Assembly: GCF_028476545.1 (NCBI RefSeq)
Contig: NW_026731784.1
Location: forward strand, 1,116,001 to 1,180,000
Direction: 5' to 3'
DNA from: Physella acuta
Lineage: Eukaryota > Mollusca > Gastropoda > Physidae
DNA length: 64,000 bases
Position 1 is the stretch's first letter, and every line of letters begins with the position of its first letter. The position numbers and the translations under genes were made by a program. Positions 54,750 through 64,000 of this stretch are shown one piece after another. The notes under the pieces are model-generated. The model was not told the origin of the DNA and made no database searches. It was given only the letters and a program-made list of their open reading frames with translations.

Positions 54750-55213
54750 CACACGTTTAAATCAAAATAGAAATCATAAGTTAATGAACAAATGGTAACA
54801 ATGATCGTACGTTAAATTGTTATTATAGAATAGCTGACACACTTGGGTTGTCATCTTGTTTTATTATATCTGTAGCTTTTTATTTCAAGCTGAAAATTAC
54901 TATGTGCATTGTAGACGAGACCAGCAAAATATTTGGTTAAATGTATTGCCGTTCTCGCTATCACTTGTTGTCATTTTGTTTTCTTGCAACAAAATTAAAA
55001 GGTACTTTAAAAGCAGAACTTATATTTAACGAAGTATCCGATGATGGTGTTTTGTGGAGTTTTTACATTTAAATGATAGCCAAACAGCATGTGGAATCAT
55101 CCCAGTTGTTAGATAGCCAAACATCATGTGGGATTATCACATTAAAATGATAGCAAAACATCATGTGAAATTATAAAAGTAGTTTGAAGGGCAAGCATCA
55201 TGTGGAATCATCA
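54750..55213. other. No gene; short internal repeats
   Basis: At 55075-55210 there are three or four loose copies of agccaaacatcatgtgg-like words. Otherwise nothing recognised. Confidence 0.5.
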
Positions 55214-56519
55214 CATTAGTTACATCGTCACCATCAGGTCGGTCAACTTGTTGTTCATTTGTTTTGTATTAACTCAACATCTGATTGTGTCACAGATTAT
55301 GTTACATCACATTACCATCTGGTCTTGACTTACTTATCCAATTATAATTTATATTGTTGAAATACGAAACATAGTTAGCCTATAATATTCTTTTATTATT
55401 TTGATAAAAAGTGTTTTAATATTCTGTCATGATCTTTGTTCCATTTTTCAGTTCAGCAAAAAAAAAAGGTGGCAGCTTAACCTGAGCTAATTTTCTTCTC
55501 AATGGACTTGATCTAACCCCGTTTTTGTTGTGTCGTAAGACATGTGCCCGAATACGACAAACTCCTTCTTTAGCGTTGCAATGTGTGTTTCACAATAAAA
55601 CAAAAACAAACAAAAAATTAACACTTTTAACGTTATACATATCACAAACTGTTTTATCTGGAAATTAAAAGTTTTATTCTGTATTGATTAGAGTTTCAAA
55701 CAGTTTAGATAATGTCTAAAACTAAATGTCTTTTTTTTTTAAACTTAAAATACATATTACTAAAGTCATTTCTTATTACATAGAAAAGGTAAAGGGAGAA
55801 CAACCAATCAAACTAACAGAGCTATATATTATAAAAACTTTAAAAACATATGCTTAAGAAATAGGCATATTGCTCATAAAATTTATATGTAAAATTAACA
55901 CGTTTTAGAAAATATTTAAAAAATTAAGCAAGAATGCTAAATTTTATATATAAACGCATTAGGTTTTACAACTAAAAACCGTGACTTGAATGTATATCGT
56001 TTTAAAAAAATTAAGATCCAACCCGTAATATTAACACTTTCTCGAATGCACCATCTGATTGTGAATATTTTTTTAACTTTCATACAATAAAATGTATTAA
56101 ACTCTCATTGATCAGGCAGAAACAATATAATAACAGTACAACGAACTGACCTGTCACGTGGGATGGTCAGCTGACACAGAGTTGGTCAGTCTGATCTGAA
56201 AGGTAAACGATGCTTTTAATTATATATAAAATAAAACAGTGAGATATTAAATGTGTAAATGTCCACATAAGACAATATTTGATACATTTAAATGGTCATA
56301 TAATACGATGTAACCACATTTGAAATATATAAAAAGGATAAATAATAAAATATAGCACTATATATATGGTATATTATATGTCTATATACAGTATAACAAT
56401 ACCTAATTACGCCGGGACTTTAAAATGTATACATTGGAGTGACACGAATTATTGCAACATGTGGCCAGTAGGTATGTTCTACATGTCTCTAACGGGCCCA
56501 GCATATGTCTGGCAAGGGT

Positions 56520-56918
56520 CTTCTTCTTCTTCTTCTTCGTTTTTAATTATTAGTGTTGAAGGGGATCGATATTTATCTGCCAGTGGGTTTGAACTCGAGA
56601 CGTTGTTCGAATTTATCAACCATGAGCTTTTTGCCGACTCGACCACGCCTCCAACACAATTAAGCGATACGTGTCAACTGGTTATGCGCCATTGAGGCAA
56701 TTGACTCCGATTTCAGCCTGCTTTTTTTTTTGGATTTGCTTCCATAGCCTTTGTCCAACCAAGGACAAACTACAGGGCATCAGTTGTTTAATTTTGGAGT
56801 TGTCTCTCCTAGAAGAGTGGCTGTCCCCAGCTAACGAGCCTCATCTTCCCGAGGGTTCGAACTCGAGACTTTTCGGTTTAGCAACCATGAGCTTTACCGA
56901 CTCGACCACGCCGACCCC
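56520..56918 (-). mobile_element. SINE with two tRNA-like units (arm 2 copy)
   Basis: Reverse complement of 23108-23506 with the same junctions, so both derive from one insertion. Box A complements (ccgactcgacca) occur at both tRNA-like units. Confidence 0.88.
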
Positions 56919-56956
56919 AGATGACCACTGAAGCGTGTGGTACTGTTAGCAGTTGG

Positions 56957-57290
56957 AGATCGATGGCGTAGCGGTCAGTTGTAGAGTTGGTCAGTAGAGG
57001 GTGTAGCGGTCAGTTGTAGAGTTGGTCAGTAGAGGGTGTAGTGGTCAGTTGTAGAGTTGGTCAGTAGAGGGTGTAGCGGTCAGTTGTAGAGTTGGTCAGT
57101 TGAGGGTGTAGCGGTCAGTTGTAGAGTTGGTCAGTAGAGGGTGTAGTGGTCAGTTGTAGAGTTGGTCAGTTGAGGGTGTAGCGGTCAGTTGTAGAGTTGG
57201 TCAGTAGAGGGTGTAGCGGTCAGTTGTAGAGTTGGTCAGTTGAGGGTGTAGCGGTCAGTTGTAGAGTTGGTCAGTAGAAGGTGTAGCGGG
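56957..57290. repeat. 35-bp tandem array (arm 2)
   Basis: About nine to ten units of gtagagttggtcagtagagg plus gtgtagcggtcagtt. It has fewer units than the arm 1 array. Confidence 0.9.
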
Positions 57291-57696
57291 CAGACGTTTT
57301 AGTTCAGTCACAGTTGACCAGTAGAGCATGTAGGACAGTTGAAATGTGGGTACTGTTAGACCATGCAGGTTTGTTACTTTGAGTGGAGTAATTAGGTCCT
57401 TTATTTTTTTTTAGTTATAACACTATCACTTTAACACATGATAGAGACATTAAGGAGTCGGTTATTTATTCGAAGATTTATTGTCACTACAAATTTAGTA
57501 TAAAATATTATTTTTGTTAAAATACGAAGAAACACTATATTTATTTAAAAGTACTTCGACTTGTGTTTATTGTTTTTAAACATACTTTGTACAAATAAAA
57601 AAAAAAACTGTAGCGATTTTTTAAAATTTTAGCCTATTTTTTGTATTGCCAAATTGTATTAAGTAAGAATTATTTGTCCATATCACCCAAATCCAG

Positions 57697-57830
57697 CCAC
57701 ATCAAAGTCTAGAAAAACTGGAAACTTTACTACGGATGATTATTGGAAAGGTCATGATTTAGAAATAACACAAAGTGATGCTGAGGATGAACAAAAAGAA
57801 TCCTCTCACACTAATACAAAAATGTTGTAG
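57697..57830 (+). CDS. Candidate terminal exon, unrecognised; copy of 18639-18772
   Basis: After AG at 57695-57696 the frame reads TSKSRKTGNFTTDDYWKGHD ... SSHTNTKML and stops with TAG. Length and frame equal those of the arm 1 copy. No family recognised and no upstream exon found. A second overlapping frame (57775-58005) is also open. Confidence 0.25.
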
Positions 57831-58159
57831 ATCTGTCAGGCTGCGACAAATAGTGAGGGAGATTTGTTCAGGAAAATGGGAATATTGCATTGATCTCACA
57901 ACTAAGGTACCATACTTAAATAAGGACATAACGGTCACTGGGAAAAACATTTGCGAGAAAAAAAAAGCAACAATCGAACAGAGAATTTTTCAGAGTCATA
58001 GATAAGATAGAACAGTTTTAAATTTTTTTAAACACGTATTCAAAAAAGTAAAAGTTTCATTTTATATTTAATTGCATTACAGTTTTAATAAAATATTGAC
58101 TTGACTATGCAATGTATGCAATTTTTCATACATTAAACTTACTTTTATTTTTTATTTAT

Positions 58160-58970
58160 CATGTAAAGTATTAGTTGTGTAATATTATAATGTTTATTTG
58201 TATTAAAGTAGATGATTAGCTGTTTTTTTAGATTTGTCGCCCTTACATTCTCTCTAAACAAGAAATGGTAAATTAATATGTAAGTATTTTATTTCAATAA
58301 CATAATATTTATTTCGACATCTAAACTGATTGAAACATTTAATAAATAAGATACGAATTGAATTATTTGATATGAAGGTAATAAGGTAGGCTATGTGATG
58401 AAGTAAATTTAGACATTTAGACACAATTAAGTAAAACACAGTAGAGAGGTAGAATAGTTTAGAATATTATCTGATTTAAGCAGTCTCTGTAGGTAGGAGT
58501 AAGTACAAATTACATAGTCGACCAATCAAAAGAGAGATGAGCAGTCACGGTCAGTTGGTCAGAGATAGCGTCAGTTGGCAGTCAAGTGTGTAGAAAGTCA
58601 GTCGAGTGTTAGAAGCAGTTGAGCAGAGATAAATTACAGTTGTGGTGTTTCAGTTGATAGAAGTGTGAAAATATCGTCAAGAAATAATGTAATATGTTTT
58701 ATTGAATGAGAAGTGTAGTATACTAGATATCGATATAATTAAGACTTTGGATATTTGAAATTGTGTAAAAATAAAAACGTTATTTTATTGAACTTGGAAC
58801 AGTGTCACTAGTGCTATATTTCACAACGAAGAAACTCTCAGGCCTCACATAAGAAAGACAATACCCATACACATATACAAACAGTATGTATAAACATTAT
58901 CGCACCACAACATATGGTAGAGCTGTGGAATTTTCAGCCTCTACAGAATTGTGTGAATTTAGCGGATTAG
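58160..58970. other. No gene; possible 5' flank of the next frame
   Basis: AT-rich. 58545-58640 has repeated cagttg/gtcagt words. Nothing firm. Confidence 0.4.
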
Positions 58971-58976
58971 CACAAA

Positions 58977-59300
58977 ATGGAAGAAAAACGTGGCGCTGTC
59001 GACTTAAGTGAAAAGATAAGAAACTTCCTTAATCGCGTCAAACGTATTGGATTAATTCCGTGCTGGATTTGTTTTGTACCAGATGTGTTTCTGTCTTCTA
59101 TGTTTCATGTGTTACTCATAGCTGTTTATTTTTATAGTCCAGTGCAGTTATTTGATCTATTTTTAGAAACACATCACAAGCACAAATGTGAGTATATATT
59201 TGGATATATAGATTTTAGCAAAGCTTGTATGTGCTATGTAACTGGGATAAATAATATAGATTTACAATTAGTAAGTCAGTTTTCAGCTTGTTTCAAAAGT
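58977..59300 (+). CDS. Unrecognised frame, possible first exon
   Basis: Starts MEEKRGAVDLSEKIRNFLNR and continues with a hydrophobic region (IPCWICFVPDVFLSSMFHVL, LLIAVYFY) and a Cys-containing tail (SKACMCYVTGINN, FSACFK). At about 59298 the sequence aaagtaagtatg is a strong splice-donor match, after which the frame adds few residues before a stop. This could be an exon ending in that donor or a chance frame of 113 codons. Upstream DNA gives no promoter I can defend. Confidence 0.3.
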
Positions 59301-60059
59301 AAGTATGTCCATAAATAGCAGCAAAACAAGATTCATTTTGACCGGCGAATGCACGTTTATTTCATTTACCGACATAAGCGCTTTCTTTGCTTACCCTGAC
59401 CGTGAGATCGTTTTGACAGATTGGGCGAACCACGTGACATAATTATCCAATCACACGCTGAGATGGATATTAGGGTTATTCGTATGGTAGGACTAGGGTT
59501 GGGGTTAGGGTTACATGCAACGTATGATTTTAGATACTGATGTCCGAAAATATAATTGGTGTTTTGGGTTGTTAGTAGTATTATAATCTCGACTTATGTT
59601 ATTGTTAGAAATTAGGGTTATTCGTATGGCAGGACTAGGGTTAGGGTTAGGGTTAGTGACAGGGTTAGCATTGACATTAAGCGATCAATGTGTGTATTTA
59701 GTTAACTATCAGTAACCTAACACCCCTTTTTAAATAGGATTCTATTATCGGACACTGGTATAAATATTCCCCCATGAAACTATGTTCGCATCAACTACAA
59801 CATATATATTCGGCTTTCTATAACTCGGATGACACGCTATGTGGAGGCCTATATTTAACTTCAGTCTGTCAGAATATATTAGTCTTATAACAGCATTTAG
59901 GATTAGCTAATAATAGATGTAGACTGGCTGATCTTCAGATGTCAGCAACAGTAAAGTATAATTATATAAGTAGATCAAGACCCGATAGCAATGTAATGTA
60001 AGGTAATTTTTGTATAGAATTATATGTTTACTTAATTAAAAAAAAACAAAAAAACATAG

Positions 60060-60777
60060 AATACTCGTTTCAGGCTTGTTCGAATTTCAGAAAAAAAATT
60101 GGAAATACCTCTTTTAAAAAAAAAAATTAAAACAAGTTTCAACAATATGTCATTTTTGTGAGTGCTATCGAACATCTCTGTTTTAATGAATATTGACTAT
60201 AATGCTTGCTGTCTGTTAGTCGGTAAAAATAATATTAAGTATGAAAGTTATGTATGTGTAATGGTTTCTCGCGTTATGTTTATTTTTATGTTTTTTTGTA
60301 TTTATACTATTAGTTTTAAATACATTTCCTTTTAATGCTTTGTCATTCTTTATTATGCATTTAAAATAAAAAATTATAATTAAGAGAAAAAATTGCTTTT
60401 TAATTTGTTTAGTGCAAATCTATTAAAAGGTGCTTAAGCGCACACATATTTGACTATTTAAAAAAGGGAAATAAGTCATGGAAGTGGTTTGAACGTTTGC
60501 CTATCTTTCACGCGTTGGATTTATTTTCAAAGAATTTTGCCGACAACAGCGTGTGTTTGATTGTAGGAGAAAGAGGACTGGGGCTGGTGTCTATAGAATA
60601 AAGATAATCCAACCGCAGCTACGATATTCTTTTTACAAAACAACCATCAAGTCAAAAATGCAAGAAAATTATTTTTTTTAACTGTAAAAAAAAAAATGAT
60701 TTTGGTCGGCTGTTGGCCCCTAAACGCCCCCCCCCCCCCGCATTGCGGGGTCTGGCGGCACTGTAGTTCCGCCCCTG
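60060..60777 (+). mobile_element. hAT element, CAGGGGCGGAACTA family, left end lost
   Basis: Ends gcactgtagttccgcccctg at 60777 and shares aagaattttgccgacaacag, agataatccaaccgcagcta and the C-run with 29586-30358 (inverted) and 47430-47732. The inner frame YLKKGNKSWKWFERLPIFHA and FADNSVCLIVGERGLGL is shared in part with 29772-29984 and may be decayed coding. Function not recognised. Confidence 0.75.
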
Positions 60778-60867
60778 ATAGCAAGCTGACCGACTTGATA
60801 GTGACGATGTAACAGATGTAACAACAACATTTACTAAATGAACCTCTACTGTACGGTTTACCTACCA

Positions 60868-61778
60868 CAGGGGTCGGCAACCTGTCTATCCCAAACTGAA
60901 ACATTCAACTTCATGGTGGAGATCAAAAGAAACTAAACGAGCTAAATCTAAACCTGCATGGAATGGAAAACCCAGCCTATGCCTTGCTTTAAGAATATAA
61001 TTGTTTCGAAAAACAAATTACTTCATTTTGTTGAAAACCCGGAGCGCGGTTAATTACTTTATTTTGAAAAATCTGAAAAAAATTATTATGATTAAATCAA
61101 CGCTACTATTAACATGAATCACTTCAGCATTATTATAAACAAAATGAAGAATGGGTTCACTGAGAGATTTGAGGAAATCAAAAGAAATGAAAGTACTCTG
61201 ACTTTCATAGTCAGTGTACATTCTCTCAACACAAAAACAAATAAGATTAACTTTGAGCTGTTTGGAATTGATGCTGGTTCGCTTCAAATTAAATTGCTAG
61301 ATTTGAAAACCAAACATTTGTGGAGCGTTAAGCTTACTGATCTCAATAGCAAGTTAGATGATTTGAAGGTCCAGTAAAACATGCACGTTTCACTGTACAA
61401 CTGGACAGCTCTAAAAAAATGCCGCGAGTTGAGGCCCTATTACGTGACGCATGGAAAAGTCTTACAGGATGCTACAGTGAGGTGAAGAAGTTGGCTGACG
61501 TTGGAGTGCTGAAGATCTTCGGGTCAACATATTCATGCGCGCAACGTTTTCTTGCATTAATATAATACCAAGTATACAAGCCAACTAACTAATAAAAATC
61601 TATAGGCGTGCTTGACATTGAAAATGGGTTATGAGCCAGGTTTAAACAAACTTTCAAAAGGCTCGCAAGGTGAAACTGTTTTAAATAGTATTCAATAATT
61701 AAAGTTATATAATTTGATTACTGATTTTATTATTCTATGTTTATGTTTTAATTTGAATAAATATTATTTAATATTTAA

Positions 61779-61817
<39 letters not shown>

Positions 61818-61851
61818 CCTATATATATAAAATAAATAGATAAATAAATAA

Positions 61852-61921
<70 letters not shown>

Positions 61922-62038
61922 TTATATAATATCAAATATCAAAATATTTAAATAAACGTATTATTGGCTCTTTGAAAGCTGGGATATATGGTAAATTTTA
62001 GCTTTTGGCTCTTCCGTCCGAAGGGTTGTCGACCCCTG
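60868..62038 (+). mobile_element. hAT element, CAGGGGTCGGCAACC family, with transposase C-terminus
   Basis: Flanked by the 8-bp duplication acctacca at 60860-60867 and 62039-62046. The tips are caggggtcggcaacctg and gggttgtcgacccctg. Coding at 61114-61377 reads MKNGFTERFEEIKRNESTLT, TNKINFELFGIDAGSLQIKL and DLKTKHLWSVKLTDLNSKLD. About 61500-61555 has VLKIFGSTYSCAQRF, the C-terminal dimerisation-region motif of hAT transposases. The frame is interrupted and the N-terminal two thirds are missing, so the copy is non-autonomous. Two (TA)n tracts (61781-61815 and 61852-61913) lie near its right end. It is inserted inside a REP core whose unoccupied form is at 28040-28070. Confidence 0.92.
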
Positions 62039-62639
62039 ACCTACCAGCATATCACACGATCTTGAAGACGTCTATGTCAGACCCTTGCTTGACTAGACAT
62101 GATTATGTATCGGTTATTACCAAAAAAAAAGTTAACAAACTATAAAATTTTAATGTATAAGCATTGTATGTCATGTTTTGGATTTCTCAGAAACATGTAT
62201 GCATACAGATCACTGTTTCAAAATATATAATTATATACTTTTTAAAATTTTAAATTAGCTTCACAATCTTCACGGTTTTAAAAATAAAACAAACAGTTTT
62301 TTATATATATCTCGTATTTTTCCTAAGACGTTTTAATTCTTTATTATGACGAATTAGATAGCAATTATTATGCATCTCCTTAATGTTATCTCCCTTGTTT
62401 AGTTTAAGTTAAAGAAATTGCAACTGATATGCAAGTTTAGATTTGTATTAAAAAGTGATATAAAAAAAAAAAACAAGCCCCAAAATGACTCAACAATAGA
62501 CTGCCAACAAGCAGAGCAGATAAATAACAAACAGCAAAAAAATTGTCTTTCCAGCCAAACAAGAGAATAAGGAATAAATGTTACTGTATGTTTTCATTTT
62601 GTTTTTTTTTTAAATTTTCTTTTTATACACAGTTTGACA

Positions 62640-62770
62640 AATTAATAATAAACCATGGGTGATTAAAAAACCGTAAAAACGGACTAAAATTTATCAGCTG
62701 ACTGTGATTGTGAGGTATGTTTCACCAGATGATGAGCTACCTGTTACATGGTTTTTTTTTAAACTTCTCT
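62640..62770 (+). repeat. Segment shared with 28680-28770 and blocks A-C
   Basis: tttatcagctgactgtgatt and gtttcaccagatgatgagct, the reverse complement of the agtcagctgatcaatttt segment. Confidence 0.65.
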
Positions 62771-63850
62771 AGACATGGATATACCCCCCCCCCCCATGGA
62801 CCCCAAAAATGACTACCATTTTTACGTTAAGCTACAGCTATTGACTTGTGTCGATATTATTTAGAGCTTAAACATGAAACACTTAAGTCTGGCAGCCTCT
62901 AGAACAACAATGTATATCATTGTGATGAGAATTGCCTGTAGAATTTAGTTATGAATTTTATTTTCGCGCTAAAGTAATGTATAATAATCTGGAACGCAGT
63001 AGGCCAAGGGAAAGTTGGCCAAGGTTAGATCAGTTAAGGAGTGTCGAATGGGAGGGGTGGGCTAGGTGGGTAGGCCTTTGTTGTCTAATATGATTGTAGT
63101 GCAACCGGAAAGCGTCTAGAAATTAATTAAAAACAAACAAACAAAGGAATTGATTGTTATTCGCATTGAGTTTCTATAATGTGTATGTTTTTACTACTTC
63201 AAACCATTTGAAATTCAATTCACTGATGGCGGATGAAACAAGGTAATTGAAAACTACTTAATTTTTAAAAAGATAAGTAAACTGAAAATGATAAAGATGG
63301 CAGAGGGAGGAGGGGGGGGGGGGGTTAGAACCTTTAAAATGACAATCCTTTACGTTAAGTTACAGCTATTGACGACGATGGACTTGTGTCGCTATCATTC
63401 AGTGCTTAAACAACAAACATTCAGGGTAGCAATAGCCGAAGGGAAAGCTGAACAAGGTTATCAGTTAAGGGGTGTAAAAGGGGGTGAGGGTGGGGTGAAT
63501 ATTGGTACGTGTCGATTATAAAATACTACCGGATACGCATCTGGCAGGAAAGCTTAGGCTTGACCCACAATTGTTGACACAAAACTTCGTGTTGGTAGGA
63601 TAGAAAAACTGCGTATTTGGTTATTAAATATAAATGTAGAACCAGGAACCTACACTACAGTAGTCAATTTAGACAGAAAATAGGACCAATAGTAATTTAT
63701 TTTCTTATTCATATTGTCGTGTTTTAATGTGTATCTTTTAACTACTTCAAGCAATTTAAATTCATCGATTGTATTACATTTTTTTAAGTTTCCAAATTTT
63801 AAGTAACTACCATTATCGAAATAAAGTTTTTTTGAAAAAAGCTTACATAT
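62770..63850 (+). repeat. Two direct, diverged copies of an about 500-bp segment
   Basis: 62770-63250 and 63290-63850 share tttacgttaagctacagcta, ggacttgtgtcgctatcat-like words, a G-rich stretch and tgtatgtttttactacttca. A 77-codon frame at 63288-63521 arises in the second copy and is not recognised. The last 150 bp of the window show nothing. Confidence 0.6.
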
Positions 63851-64000
63851 TATTGACTGTTTATGCTGCTTATAAACATATTCCTTAAGGAGCTGAATGT
63901 TACATATTAAGTCTTTTCTATTCTGGTAAATGAAAACGTGAGCTCATGTCTCAAGAAATTTCAAAATGGTCAACATACAAAGAGCTGTGTGTCAAGGGTG

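Larger units (their letters stand above)
55214..58160 (-). repeat. Arm 2 of inverted segmental duplication 2
   Basis: Reverse complement of 18320-25020 without the hAT/LTR insertion. Shared SINE (56520-56918), 35-bp array (56957-57290) and candidate exon (57697-57830) show that these were present before duplication. Confidence 0.9.
59515..62635 (+). repeat. Segmental block E, copy 2, with two hAT insertions
   Basis: Collinear with 27425-28625. Extra DNA at 60060-60777 and at 60868-62038 accounts for the length difference. A (GGGTTA)3 patch lies at 59636-59655. Confidence 0.85.

Noticed and set aside
58160-58830. Solo LTR upstream of the 58977 frame
   Set aside because: An AATAAA-like word and a TTTCACA end suggested it, but I found no matching start or target duplication.
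61054-61287. Minus-strand 77-codon frame
   Set aside because: Antisense to the hAT transposase fragment at 61114-61377.

Overview
This window is AT-rich, intron-era eukaryotic DNA with no operon, ribosome-binding-site or bacterial signature. It is almost entirely made of transposable elements, relics and segmental copies. An animal origin is supported by a ribosomal protein eL28 retrocopy, a Polycomb-group RING-finger relic, several hAT families, a tRNA-derived SINE and Ty3/gypsy retrotransposons. The abundant self-complementary TCTAGATC-type low-complexity DNA recalls freshwater pulmonate snails (Biomphalaria or Bulinus type). That last step is from memory and is an inference.

Layout. Positions 1-8150 hold a large inverted duplication (about 1-2138 against 5420-7360) around a TCTAGA-rich spacer. 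On the minus strand lie pieces of a decayed PCGF-like gene: a RING domain at 7766-8055, a possible linker at 5917-6358 and a RAWUL-like end at 2560-2880. Positions 8160-18100 are dispersed repeats, small hAT elements and short tandem arrays. Positions 18320-25020 form one arm of a second inverted duplication whose other arm is 55214-58160. This arm carries a hAT transposon (19016-22495, 8-bp target duplication) with a Gag-only LTR retrotransposon (19327-22120) inserted inside it. Positions 25300-31870 hold more segmental copies and hAT elements. Positions 31876-38528 are a Ty3/gypsy retrotransposon on the minus strand with two identical 673-bp LTRs. Positions 38800-44600 contain a hAT MITE, a full SINE with target duplication, the eL28 retrocopy and two tandem arrays (48-bp and 44-bp units). 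Positions 44640-54220 contain copies of a block also seen at 10.5-12.3 kb, and a perfect 113-bp hairpin. Positions 58160-64000 hold an unrecognised ORF and a direct copy of the 27.4-28.6 kb block with two hAT insertions.

No complete, confidently functional host gene is visible. The best-preserved coding sequences are those of the Ty3/gypsy element, the Gag-only element and the eL28 retrocopy. The most informative feature is the set of filled and empty insertion sites between duplicated blocks. They date the TE insertions relative to the duplications without any outside data.
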